In this document: positions 7,452 to 14,477 of the stretch, one piece after another | Layout: each line of letters begins with the position of its first letter | Numbering within the stretch: position 1 is the stretch's first letter | Translations under genes and position numbers: made by a program | The notes under the pieces: generated by a model | What the model was told of the DNA's origin: nothing | The model's database searches: none | What the model saw: the letters and a program-made list of their open reading frames with translations, nothing else | From: Fusobacteriaceae bacterium | Lineage (GTDB): Bacteria > Fusobacteriota > Fusobacteriia > Fusobacteriales > Fusobacteriaceae | Direction of reading: 5' to 3' | DNA length: 25,534 nt | Assembly: GCA_900764925.1 (NCBI GenBank) | Contig: CAAFPW010000023.1 | Coordinates: 1 to 25,534 of the forward strand

Positions 7452-8321
7452 ATGAAAAAATATATAATAGAGCCAGAGTATGATGGATATGAGATAGGAA
7501 CCTATTTAAAGGAGACTAAGGGGTACTCAGGAAGAGGACTTAGAAATCTTGAAATATATCTCAATGGAAAAAGAGTAAAAAATAATAGTAAGAAAGTAAG
7601 AAAATTAAATAGACTACATATAAGGGAAAAAGAAAAAGAAACAGGAATAAAGCCAATGGCTATCCCAATTAAGATAGTTTATGAGGATAAGAACTTGCTT
7701 TTGATAAATAAGGACCCATACATAATAGTTCATCCTACTCAAAAAAAAGTTGATAAAACTTTGGCTAATGGGGTGGTAAATTATTTTTTAGAGACTACTG
7801 GAAAGGTAATGGTACCAAGATTCTATAATAGATTGGATATGAATACCTCTGGAATAATAATTGTAACTAAAAACGCTTATGCTCAATCTTATTTACAAGA
7901 GAAGGGGATTGTCAATAAATTTTATCAAGCAATAGTTTTAGGAGTTATTGAAAAAGATGAATTTTTAATAGATAGACCAATAGGGAAGATTGGAGATGAG
8001 TTGAGAAGAGTTGAGTTAAAACCAGAAGATGGTGGACAGACAGCTCAAACTAAAATAAAAGTATTAAAAAGGTTTCCTGATAAAAATCTGACACTAATTG
8101 AAGCTGAATTGTTAACTGGTAGAACACATCAGATAAGAGCACATATGGCATTGGAAGGATATCCGCTTTTAGGTGATGAGCTATATGGTGGTGGAGATAA
8201 AAGAGCAGAAAGACAGATGTTACACTCATATAAAACAGAGTTTTCAGATGTTGAAACTGGAGAATTAAGAAGTGTAGAAGTTGAACTTCCAGATGATATG
8301 AAGGAAATTTTAGAGATATAA
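7452..8321 (+). CDS. RluA-family 23S rRNA/tRNA pseudouridine synthase
   Basis: A 289-residue RNA-modifying enzyme. An S4-like RNA-binding region occupies about residues 10-60 (GRGLRNLEIYLNGKRVKNNSKKVRKLNRLHI), followed by the RluA catalytic domain. The catalytic aspartate is D129 in YNRLDMNTSGIII, and the RluA C-terminal block GRTHQIRAHMALEGYPLLGDELYGG is complete. It isomerises uridine to pseudouridine in structured RNA; the exact target (RluD-type helix 69 or another) cannot be told. The ATG at 7452 is preferred to the TTG one codon earlier because GGA at 7443-7445 is optimally spaced from it. The gene stands alone; no convincing terminator is seen after it. Confidence 0.93.
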   Translation: MKKYIIEPEYDGYEIGTYLKETKGYSGRGLRNLEIYLNGKRVKNNSKKVRKLNRLHIREKEKETGIKPMAIPIKIVYEDKNLLLINKDPYIIVHPTQKKVDKTLANGVVNYFLETTGKVMVPRFYNRLDMNTSGIIIVTKNAYAQSYLQEKGIVNKFYQAIVLGVIEKDEFLIDRPIGKIGDELRRVELKPEDGGQTAQTKIKVLKRFPDKNLTLIEAELLTGRTHQIRAHMALEGYPLLGDELYGGGDKRAERQMLHSYKTEFSDVETGELRSVEVELPDDMKEILEI

Positions 8322-8438
8322 AAGCTTCAAAATGAAAATAAATAGTACAGTTATACAAAACAAGGAGATGTAACTGATTAAAAAATAATCGTAAAAAGAT
8401 GAAATTTAAATCTAATAAAATTATTGAAAAAGAGTTAA

Positions 8439-8467
8439 TTGACAAAGATTTGAACTTGTTATATATT
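8439..8467 (+). promoter_or_regulatory. Strong promoter of gapA
   Basis: Perfect TTGACA (8439-8444), 17-base spacer and TATATT (8462-8467). The leader before gapA is about 55 bases. The strength fits a highly expressed glycolytic gene. Confidence 0.8.
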
Positions 8468-8495
8468 TTATGTAGATGATAAAAACATAAAATAT
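8463..8495. repeat. Inverted repeat over the gapA -10 and transcription start
   Basis: Perfect 10-base arms ATATTTTATG (8463-8472) and CATAAAATAT (8486-8495) with a 13-base loop. It begins inside the -10 box and runs past the predicted start, so it may be an operator for a glycolytic repressor or, partly, a 5' RNA hairpin. Confidence 0.45.
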
Positions 8496-8531
8496 TTTAC
8501 ATAGTTAAATAAAAATTTAGGAGGAATAGAA

Positions 8532-9539
8532 ATGGCAGTTAAAGTAGCAATTAACGGATTCGGAAGAATCGGAAGATTAGCATTAAGATTAATGGTAGGA
8601 AACCCTGAGTTTGATGTAGTAGCAATCAATGACTTAACAGACGCTCATATGTTAGCTCACTTATTCAAATATGACTCAGCTCAAGGAAGATTCGATGGAA
8701 CAATCGAAGTTAAAGAAGATGCTTTCGTAGTAAACGGGAAAGAAATCAAAACATTTGCAAAAGCTGATCCAAAAGAATTACCATGGGGAGAATTAGGAGT
8801 AGACGTTGTTCTTGAGTGTACTGGATTCTTCACTAAAAAAGAAAAAGCAGAAGATCACATTAAAGCAGGAGCTAAAAAAGTAGTTATTTCTGCACCAGCA
8901 ACTGGAGATCTTAAAACTGTAGTTTACAACGTAAACCACGATATCTTAGATGGAACTGAAACAGTTATATCAGGAGCTTCTTGTACAACTAACTGTTTAG
9001 CACCTATGGCTAAAGTTCTAGAAGATAACTTCGGAATCGTAGAAGGATTAATGACAACTATCCACGCTTATACAAATGACCAAAATACACTAGATGGTCC
9101 ACATAGAAAAGGAGACTTAAGAAGAGCAAGAGCTGCTGCTGCTAACATCGTTCCTAACACAACTGGAGCTGCAAAAGCTATCGGATTAGTAATCCCTTCA
9201 TTAAAAGGAAAATTAGATGGAGCTGCTCAAAGAGTTCCTGTAATTACTGGATCAATAACTGAATTAGTATCAGTTTTAGCTAAACCAGTAACTGTAGAAG
9301 AAATCAACGCTGCTATGAAAGCTGCTGCAAACGAATCATTCGGATATACAGAAGAAGAGTTAGTATCAAGCGATATCATCGGAATCAACTATGGATCATT
9401 ATTTGATGCTACTCAAACAAGAGTTATGACAGTAGGAGACAAACAATTAGTTAAAACTGTTTCTTGGTATGACAACGAAATGTCTTACACTTCTCAATTA
9501 ATAAGAACTCTTAAAAAATTCGTAGAATTATCTAAATAA
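8532..9539 (+). CDS. gapA: Glyceraldehyde-3-phosphate dehydrogenase, type I, NAD-dependent
   Basis: A 335-residue glycolytic enzyme that oxidises and phosphorylates glyceraldehyde-3-phosphate to 1,3-bisphosphoglycerate. The nucleotide fold starts with NGFGRIGRLALR; D34 (AINDLTD) indicates NAD preference. The catalytic cysteine is C151 in SGASCTTNCLAP and the base is H178 in TTIHAYTNDQ. Codon use differs from neighbours, with many AAC, TTC and ATC codons, which is the usual mark of very high expression. The start follows AGGAGG. Its hairpin at 9573-9603 and the closely following pgk indicate a gap-pgk glycolytic unit. Confidence 0.98.
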   Translation: MAVKVAINGFGRIGRLALRLMVGNPEFDVVAINDLTDAHMLAHLFKYDSAQGRFDGTIEVKEDAFVVNGKEIKTFAKADPKELPWGELGVDVVLECTGFFTKKEKAEDHIKAGAKKVVISAPATGDLKTVVYNVNHDILDGTETVISGASCTTNCLAPMAKVLEDNFGIVEGLMTTIHAYTNDQNTLDGPHRKGDLRRARAAAANIVPNTTGAAKAIGLVIPSLKGKLDGAAQRVPVITGSITELVSVLAKPVTVEEINAAMKAAANESFGYTEEELVSSDIIGINYGSLFDATQTRVMTVGDKQLVKTVSWYDNEMSYTSQLIRTLKKFVELSK

Positions 9540-9572
9540 TTGACGACTTTGAGATTAACTAAATAGAAATAG

Positions 9573-9603
9573 AATAGCGGAACTTAAGGGTTCCGCTATT
9601 TTT
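9573..9603 (+). terminator. Terminator-like hairpin between gapA and pgk
   Basis: Perfect 11-base arms AATAGCGGAAC (9573-9583) and GTTCCGCTATT (9590-9600), six-base loop, and a short T run (TTTTT at 9599-9603). It is only 33 bases before pgk, so it probably acts as a partial terminator or as an mRNA end stabiliser for gapA. Confidence 0.75.
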
Positions 9604-9635
9604 AAAGAATATAAAATTAACGGGAGGCAATCTAA

Positions 9636-10835
9636 ATGGCTAAAAAAATAGTTACAGATTTAAACGTTAAAGGGCAAAAAGTATTAATGAGAGTTGACTT
9701 TAACGTACCTATGAAAGATGGAAAAATAACAGATGAAAACAGAATAGTTGCTGCTTTACCTACTATAAAATACGTATTAGAAAATGGAGGAAGGGTAATA
9801 GCTTTCTCTCACTTAGGAAAAGTTAAAACTGAAGAAGATTTAGCTAAAAAATCTTTAAGACCAGTTGCTGAAAGATTAGCTGAATTATTAGGACAATCAG
9901 TTAAATTTGTTCCAGCTACAAGAGGAGCAGAATTAGAAGCTGCAGTAGCTGAATTAAAAGATGGAGAAATCATGATGTTCGAAAACACAAGATTCGAAGA
10001 TCTAGATGGTAAAAAAGAATCTAAAAATAATCCAGAATTAGGAAAATATTGGGCTTCATTAGGAGATCTATTTGTAAATGATGCGTTTGGAACTGCACAT
10101 AGAGCTCATGCTTCAAACGTTGGAATAGCTGCTAACATAGGAGAAGGAAAAACAGCTGCAGGATTCTTAATGGAAAAAGAGATCAAATTCATAGGAGGAG
10201 CAGTAGATAATCCTGAAAGACCTCTAGTTGCTATCTTAGGAGGAGCTAAAGTATCTGATAAAATAGGAGTTATTGAAAATCTTCTAGTAAAAGCTGATAA
10301 AGTTCTAGTAGGAGGAGCAATGATGTTCACATTCCTAAGAGCTTTAGGAAAAAATACAGGAACTTCTCTAGTTGAAGAAGATAAAATTGAATTAGCAAAA
10401 GATCTACTAGCTAAAGCTAATGGAAAACTAGTTCTTCCAATAGATACAGTAGTTGCTAAAGAATTTAATAACGATGCAGCTCATACAACTGTATCAGTAG
10501 ATGAAATTCCAGCTGACCAAATGGGATTAGACGTTGGACAAGGAACTGTAGAACTATTTGCAAAAGAGATTTCTGGAGCAAAAACTGTTGTATGGAACGG
10601 ACCAATGGGAGTATTTGAAATGCCTAACTTCGCAAAAGGAACTATTGGAGTTTGTGAAGCTATAGCTAACTTAACAGGAGCTACAACTATCATCGGAGGA
10701 GGAGACTCAGCTGCTGCAGCTATAAGCTTAGGATATGCTGATAAATTTACTCATATCTCTACTGGTGGAGGAGCTTCATTAGAGTATTTAGAAGGAAAAG
10801 TATTACCAGGAGTAGAATCTATTTCTGATAAATAA
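9636..10835 (+). CDS. pgk: Phosphoglycerate kinase
   Basis: A 399-residue two-lobe kinase that makes ATP and 3-phosphoglycerate from 1,3-bisphosphoglycerate. Visible blocks are VLMRVDFNVP and DENRI (substrate lobe), FSHLGKVK (equivalent of the common MSHLGRPKG, with Lys for Arg), GGAKVSDKI (nucleotide lobe), VVWNGPMGVFE and the C-terminal GGGDSAAAA. Length is normal. The start follows GGGAGG. No strong promoter fits in the 33 bases after the gapA hairpin, so it is probably transcribed by readthrough from gapA. Codon use is expression-biased like gapA. Confidence 0.98.
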   Translation: MAKKIVTDLNVKGQKVLMRVDFNVPMKDGKITDENRIVAALPTIKYVLENGGRVIAFSHLGKVKTEEDLAKKSLRPVAERLAELLGQSVKFVPATRGAELEAAVAELKDGEIMMFENTRFEDLDGKKESKNNPELGKYWASLGDLFVNDAFGTAHRAHASNVGIAANIGEGKTAAGFLMEKEIKFIGGAVDNPERPLVAILGGAKVSDKIGVIENLLVKADKVLVGGAMMFTFLRALGKNTGTSLVEEDKIELAKDLLAKANGKLVLPIDTVVAKEFNNDAAHTTVSVDEIPADQMGLDVGQGTVELFAKEISGAKTVVWNGPMGVFEMPNFAKGTIGVCEAIANLTGATTIIGGGDSAAAAISLGYADKFTHISTGGGASLEYLEGKVLPGVESISDK

Positions 10836-10853
10836 TTTAACTATGTAATAAAG

Positions 10854-10880
10854 AAAGATGGCTTTTGCCATCTTTTTTTT
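10854..10880 (+). terminator. Intrinsic terminator of the gapA-pgk unit
   Basis: Arms AAAGATGGC (10854-10862) and GCCATCTTT (10867-10875), a TTTT loop and a run of Ts to 10880 or so. It directly precedes the arsR promoter. Confidence 0.9.
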
Positions 10881-10884
10881 TAAA

Positions 10885-10919
10885 ACATATTGACATATAT
10901 CAATGTGTTGAAGTATAAT
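10885..10919 (+). promoter_or_regulatory. arsR promoter with overlapping operator
   Basis: TTGACA (10890-10895), 18-base spacer, perfect TATAAT (10914-10919). Overlapping the -35 box is an inverted repeat: ATTGA (10889-10893) and TCAAT (10900-10904) six bases apart, extended outwards by ACA/TGT (10885-10887 and 10906-10908) after one mismatch. ATTGA/TCAAT repeats of this kind are usual ArsR/SmtB operators, so autorepression is likely. Confidence 0.75.
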
Positions 10920-10930
10920 GGATTTATAAA

Positions 10931-10939
10931 TATCAATAT
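10931..10939 (+). promoter_or_regulatory. TATCAATAT motif upstream of arsR
   Basis: The motif TATCAATAT lies just before the arsR ribosome binding site. It recurs before the permease gene (11709-11717) within the common string ATAAATATCAATAT, and in inverted form (ATATTGATA, 11238-11246) before the thioredoxin-like gene. Confidence 0.4.
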
Positions 10940-10953
10940 GAAAGGAGTAAGGG

Positions 10954-11223
10954 ATGGATAGAAATGAAAGAGTAGCTAAGATTTTTAAAGCTTTTTGTGA
11001 TCCAAATAGATTGATGATATTAGATATATTAAAAAGTGGAGAACAATGTGCTTGTAAGCTTTTAGATCAATTGAATATAGGTCAACCTACACTATCTCAT
11101 CATATGAAAATACTTTGTGATTCAGGTATTGTAAATAGTACTAAAGTTGGAAAGTGGACTCACTATTCAATAAATAGAGAAAAAATGGAAGAAGTAAAAT
11201 CTTTTATTGAGAATATGATTTAA
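10954..11223 (+). CDS. ArsR/SmtB-family metalloregulator
   Basis: An 89-residue winged-helix repressor. FKAFCDPNRLMILDIL (helix 2), then EQCACKLLDQL, then the recognition helix QPTLSHHMKILCDSGIV and the wing KVGKWTHYSIN. Two cysteines C32 and C34 sit in the helix-3 position where classic arsenic sensors have ELCVCDL, and C15 and C55 are additional candidates. This suggests sensing of trivalent arsenicals, antimonite or a thiol-reactive signal. It starts after AAAGGAG and heads the cassette arsR - thioredoxin-like - permease - CoA-disulfide reductase/rhodanese. The divergent features of its promoter support autorepression. Family firm; inducer inferred. Confidence 0.9.
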   Translation: MDRNERVAKIFKAFCDPNRLMILDILKSGEQCACKLLDQLNIGQPTLSHHMKILCDSGIVNSTKVGKWTHYSINREKMEEVKSFIENMI

Positions 11224-11237
11224 AATTTTTAAATCAT

Positions 11238-11246
11238 ATATTGATA
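11238..11246 (-). promoter_or_regulatory. Inverted TATCAATAT motif upstream of the thioredoxin-like gene
   Basis: ATATTGATA on the plus strand is the reverse complement of the TATCAATAT copies before arsR and before the permease gene. It lies in the 62-base gap after arsR, which has no clear promoter of its own. Confidence 0.35.
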
Positions 11247-11285
11247 AATTTAAATGTATAAATTTGTAAAAATGGAGGAATTAAA

Positions 11286-11642
11286 ATGAGTATATTTAAT
11301 AAATTATTTGGAAAGAAAAATTGTGGTTGTTCTTGTGAAAATGAGGTAAAAGAGGAGCCTAAAATTCAAGAAACAAGTTGTTCTTGTAATTCAGGAGAAA
11401 AAAAATTAGAAATTAGAGTTTTAGGACCAGGATGTAGAAATTGTCATACTTTAGAAAAGAATACATTGGAAGCTGTAAATGAATTAGGACTAGAGGTAGA
11501 ACTTACACATATCACAGATTTTGCAGAGATAGCTAAATACGGAATTATATCTACTCCGGGATTATGGATAGATGGGAAAGTTGTTTCTTATGGAAAGGTT
11601 TTAACTAAAGAAGAGATAAAGACAATTTTAGAGAGATTATAA
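11286..11642 (+). CDS. Thioredoxin-like small redox protein with a Cys-rich N-terminal extension
   Basis: A 118-residue protein. The C-terminal part (about 40-118) is a minimal thioredoxin fold of the 'redox-active disulfide protein 2' type: active site CRNC (C50, C53) in LGPGCRNCHTLEKN and the cis-proline P91 in STPGLWIDGKVVSYG. Before it is a 40-residue tail with five cysteines (C13, C15, C17, C32, C34) in CGCSC and CSC clusters that could bind a metal or metalloid. Such proteins often neighbour DUF318/ArsP-type permeases, as here (next gene). It probably exchanges thiols or hands over a thiol-bound substrate. The start follows TGGAGG. A terminator-like hairpin follows, so expression may differ from the permease. 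Confidence 0.88.
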   Translation: MSIFNKLFGKKNCGCSCENEVKEEPKIQETSCSCNSGEKKLEIRVLGPGCRNCHTLEKNTLEAVNELGLEVELTHITDFAEIAKYGIISTPGLWIDGKVVSYGKVLTKEEIKTILERL

Positions 11643-11649
11643 AAAAGAA

Positions 11650-11686
11650 AAAGACTGTTATATTTTAGTATTATAACAGTCTTTTA
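11650..11686 (+). terminator. Hairpin terminator after the thioredoxin-like gene
   Basis: Perfect arms AAAGACTGTTATA (11650-11662) and TATAACAGTCTTT (11672-11684) with a nine-base loop, followed by a short T-rich run. The permease gene begins 46 bases later without an obvious strong promoter, so readthrough or attenuation is possible. Confidence 0.8.
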
Positions 11687-11708
11687 TTAAAAATGATAAA
11701 TCGATAAA

Positions 11709-11717
11709 TATCAATAT
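11709..11717 (+). promoter_or_regulatory. TATCAATAT motif upstream of the permease
   Basis: TATCAATAT within ATAAATATCAATAT, directly before AAAGGAG, in nearly the same sequence context as before arsR. Likely a shared regulatory site for the cassette. Confidence 0.4.
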
Positions 11718-11731
11718 AAAGGAGAAAAAAG

Positions 11732-12754
11732 ATGAGTTTTATAGGAATAACATGGAACTTCATACAAAGTCAAATTTTGGGAATGAAATGGTTAAATATA
11801 TTGGTTGGAAATGTATTGGAGAAATTTGGACTAGATAGAACTAGTCATATTTTTGCTGGGATTCAATTTTTCTTTTATGATGTAATTAAAATAACAATAT
11901 TATTATGTTCATTAATATTTTTTATTAGTTATGTACAAAGTTATTTTCCACCAGAGAGAAGTAAAAAGATATTGGGAAGATTTCATGGAATAGGAGCAAA
12001 TATTGTAGGGGCATTATTGGGAACTGTAACACCTTTTTGTAGTTGTTCTTCTATTCCTTTATTTATAGGATTTTCATCAGCAGGATTACCTTTGGGAGTA
12101 ACTTTTTCATTTTTAATCTCCTCTCCTATGGTAGATTTAGGTTCTTTATTATTGTTAATGAGTATATTTGGAATAAAGATAGCTGTGTGGTATGTGATAC
12201 TGGGACTTATAATTGCAGTGATTGGTGGGACAGTGATAGAGAGATTAAATTTAGAAGATGAAGTAGAAGAGTTTATACGTAATACTAAAGGAATTGGAAA
12301 TATAGAGTTGGAAATTCCAGAATTAAGTATAAGTGATAGAATAGTTTATTCAAAGCAACAGATGACAGAAACTTTTAAAAAAGTTTTTCCATACATAATT
12401 GTAGGAGTAGGGATAGGAGCTGTTATTCACAATTGGATACCAGAAAAATGGATAAGTGGAATATTAGGGAGTAAGAATCCTTTTGGAGTAATTTTGGCAA
12501 CTTTAGTAGGCGTTCCTATATATGCTGATATTTTTGGAACTATCCCAATTGCAGAAGCATTATTTTTTAAGGGAGCTAACTTAGGTAGTATACTGGCTTT
12601 TATGATGGCGGTTACAACTTTATCATTACCGTCATTAGTGATGTTACGTAAAGCTATAAAACCTAAACTATTAAAAGTATTTATAAGTATTTGTACTATT
12701 GGTATAATAATAGTGGGATATTTTTTCAATAGTATTCAACAATTTATATTATAA
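11732..12754 (+). CDS. DUF318/UPF0718 permease (ArsP-type family)
   Basis: A 340-residue integral membrane protein with about eight hydrophobic segments and a charged central loop (about 180-220). The family signature is the TPFCSCSSIPLF stretch (about 100-111, C103 and C105), followed by FSSAGLPLGVTFSFLISSPMVDLGSLLL, and a mirrored C-terminal half with ATLVGVPIYADIFGTIPIAEALFFKG. Members include ArsP, a methylarsenite/trivalent organoarsenical exporter; others are uncharacterised. The neighbourhood (ArsR with a Cys pair, Cys-rich thioredoxin) supports a thiophilic substrate such as trivalent arsenical or a persulfide species, but sequence alone cannot decide. Start follows AAAGGAG. The next gene follows 12 bases later, forming an operon. 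Confidence 0.88.
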   Translation: MSFIGITWNFIQSQILGMKWLNILVGNVLEKFGLDRTSHIFAGIQFFFYDVIKITILLCSLIFFISYVQSYFPPERSKKILGRFHGIGANIVGALLGTVTPFCSCSSIPLFIGFSSAGLPLGVTFSFLISSPMVDLGSLLLLMSIFGIKIAVWYVILGLIIAVIGGTVIERLNLEDEVEEFIRNTKGIGNIELEIPELSISDRIVYSKQQMTETFKKVFPYIIVGVGIGAVIHNWIPEKWISGILGSKNPFGVILATLVGVPIYADIFGTIPIAEALFFKGANLGSILAFMMAVTTLSLPSLVMLRKAIKPKLLKVFISICTIGIIIVGYFFNSIQQFIL

Positions 12755-12766
12755 AGGGAGTGGAGT

Positions 12767-14377
12767 ATGAAGATAGTAGTGATTGGAGCAGTAGCTGCAG
12801 GAACCTCTGTTATAGCAAAAGCTAGAAGAAATAGTGAGGAAGTAGAGATAGTGTGTTACACAGCTGGAAGAGATATTAGTTATTCAGGGTGTGGAATACC
12901 ATATTATATAGGTGAGGATTATATCTTGAGGAAAAATCTTACTCCTAGAGATGTTAAATGGTTTAAAGATAGATTCAATGTGGATATATTTATAGCTCAT
13001 AGAGTTGAAAAAATAATTGTGGAAGAGAAAAAAATTCTTGTGAGAAATGAAGTTACAGGGGAGGAATTTTTAGATAGTTATGATAAACTAGTTATCACTA
13101 GTGGAGCAAGAGCTAGGGAGTTAAAGTTTAAAAGTGAAAATATTTTCTATGTGAGAAATGTTGAAGATGGAGATAGGATAAGAGAATTTATAGCAAATAA
13201 TAATCCTAAGAGTGCCCTTATTATAGGAGGGGGATTTATAGGACTTGAGATGTTAGAAAATCTTGTTTCAAAAGGGATAAAAACAACCCTTATAGAGCAA
13301 GGGGATAGATTGGGTGGTAAAGTAGATAGAGATATCAGTAGAACACTAGAAAAATATCTAAAAAAACAGGGAGTAGATATCATTTTAGGAGATTCAATAG
13401 AGAGAATTGATGGAAATAGAGTAAAAACTCTCAATGGAAAAGATATTGAAAGGGACTTAATAATAGGAGCTATAGGAGTAGTACCTAATACAGAATTTTT
13501 AAAAGGAACAGGGATTGAGCTTAGTAAAGAGGGAGCTGTAAAAGTTAATAATTGTTTAGAAACAAATGTAGAAGATATTTATGCAGCTGGAGACTGTGCT
13601 CTAGCATACTCAAGCTTGACAGGGGAAGGTGTCTATCTACCATTAGGTTCTACAGCAAATAAGATGGGAAGAGTTTTAGGAGATAGATTAACTGGTGGAA
13701 ATCTTAAGTTCCATGGGGTTCTTGGGACAGCTATCTTTAGAGTATTTGATCTAGTTGTTGGTAGAACTGGATTGTCTCAAGAGGAAGCTGAAAGTAGAGG
13801 TTATGATATTGAGATAATTCATAATATTAAACCTAATCAAACAGAGTATTTGAAAACTTCTAGAGAGATGCTGATTAAAGCTATAGCAGATAGAAAGACA
13901 GGAAAATTATTGGGAGTACAGATAGTAGGAGAGAATGGAGTTGATAAGAGATTGGATGTCTTTGCTACTCTCTTAAGTTTTGGAGCTACTGTAGATCAAC
14001 TTTTCCATCTGGATTTAGCTTATGCTCCACCTTTTTCAACAACTAAGGACCCTGTTGCTTATACAGGAATGATACTGAATAATGCTATAAATGGAAAAAA
14101 TAAAATTATAACACCAGAAGAGTTGAAAGCTAATTTCTCTGAATATTTAATAATTGATACTCGTTCTGAAACTCAATATAATACAGCACATATAGATGGA
14201 GCTATAAATATTCCTTTAGAAAAATTGAGAGAAAAAATAGGAGAATTGTCTAGAGATAAAAAGATAGTAGTACATTGTAATAAAGGAACTACTGGAAATG
14301 CAGCTCAAAATATTCTTTTGAATAATGGATTTGATGTTTATAACTTATCAGGAGGATTTAAAAATTTTAATAATTAA
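12767..14377 (+). CDS. CoA-disulfide reductase / rhodanese fusion (CoADR-RHD, Npsr-like)
   Basis: A 536-residue flavoprotein. Residues 1-440 form a single-cysteine FAD/NAD(P)H disulfide reductase: FAD motif VIGAVAAGTS (6-14), active cysteine C42 in SYSGCGIPYYIG, NAD(P)H motif GGGFIGLE (154-161), second FAD motif AAGDCA (273-278) and the YAPPFS segment (419-424). Residues about 450-536 are a rhodanese domain with DTRSETQYNTAHIDGAINIPL and active cysteine C504 in HCNKGTTG. One-cysteine CoADR-RHD fusions reduce CoA disulfide, CoA-persulfide or polysulfide. Here the enzyme could support thiol/persulfide homeostasis beside the permease and thioredoxin-like protein. Length matches the known fusion form (about 550). 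The start follows AAGGGAGTGGAG. Substrate not settled. Confidence 0.92.
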   Translation: MKIVVIGAVAAGTSVIAKARRNSEEVEIVCYTAGRDISYSGCGIPYYIGEDYILRKNLTPRDVKWFKDRFNVDIFIAHRVEKIIVEEKKILVRNEVTGEEFLDSYDKLVITSGARARELKFKSENIFYVRNVEDGDRIREFIANNNPKSALIIGGGFIGLEMLENLVSKGIKTTLIEQGDRLGGKVDRDISRTLEKYLKKQGVDIILGDSIERIDGNRVKTLNGKDIERDLIIGAIGVVPNTEFLKGTGIELSKEGAVKVNNCLETNVEDIYAAGDCALAYSSLTGEGVYLPLGSTANKMGRVLGDRLTGGNLKFHGVLGTAIFRVFDLVVGRTGLSQEEAESRGYDIEIIHNIKPNQTEYLKTSREMLIKAIADRKTGKLLGVQIVGENGVDKRLDVFATLLSFGATVDQLFHLDLAYAPPFSTTKDPVAYTGMILNNAINGKNKIITPEELKANFSEYLIIDTRSETQYNTAHIDGAINIPLEKLREKIGELSRDKKIVVHCNKGTTGNAAQNILLNNGFDVYNLSGGFKNFNN

Positions 14378-14425
14378 AAAAATATAGTTGTTTTTCCAAA
14401 AAAATGATAAATTTTTTTCAAAAAT

Positions 14426-14454
14426 ATGATATAATATTTTTGTAAAATTATAAT
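14426..14454 (+). promoter_or_regulatory. Possible promoter of the CofE-like gene
   Basis: ATGATA (14426-14431), 17-base spacer, perfect TATAAT (14449-14454). A second TATAAT at 14430-14435 lacks a good -35. The 100-base gap after the CoADR-RHD gene has no clear terminator. Confidence 0.4.
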
Positions 14455-14477
14455 ATATAAAAAAGAGGAGTAAGAGT

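Noticed and set aside
8532..11223. gapA next to an arsR cassette as an ArsJ-type system, in which a GAPDH makes 1-arseno-3-phosphoglycerate for export.
   Set aside because: No ArsJ-type transporter is present, gapA is paired with pgk, has its own strong promoter and expression-biased codons, and a strong terminator separates pgk from arsR. It is housekeeping glycolysis.
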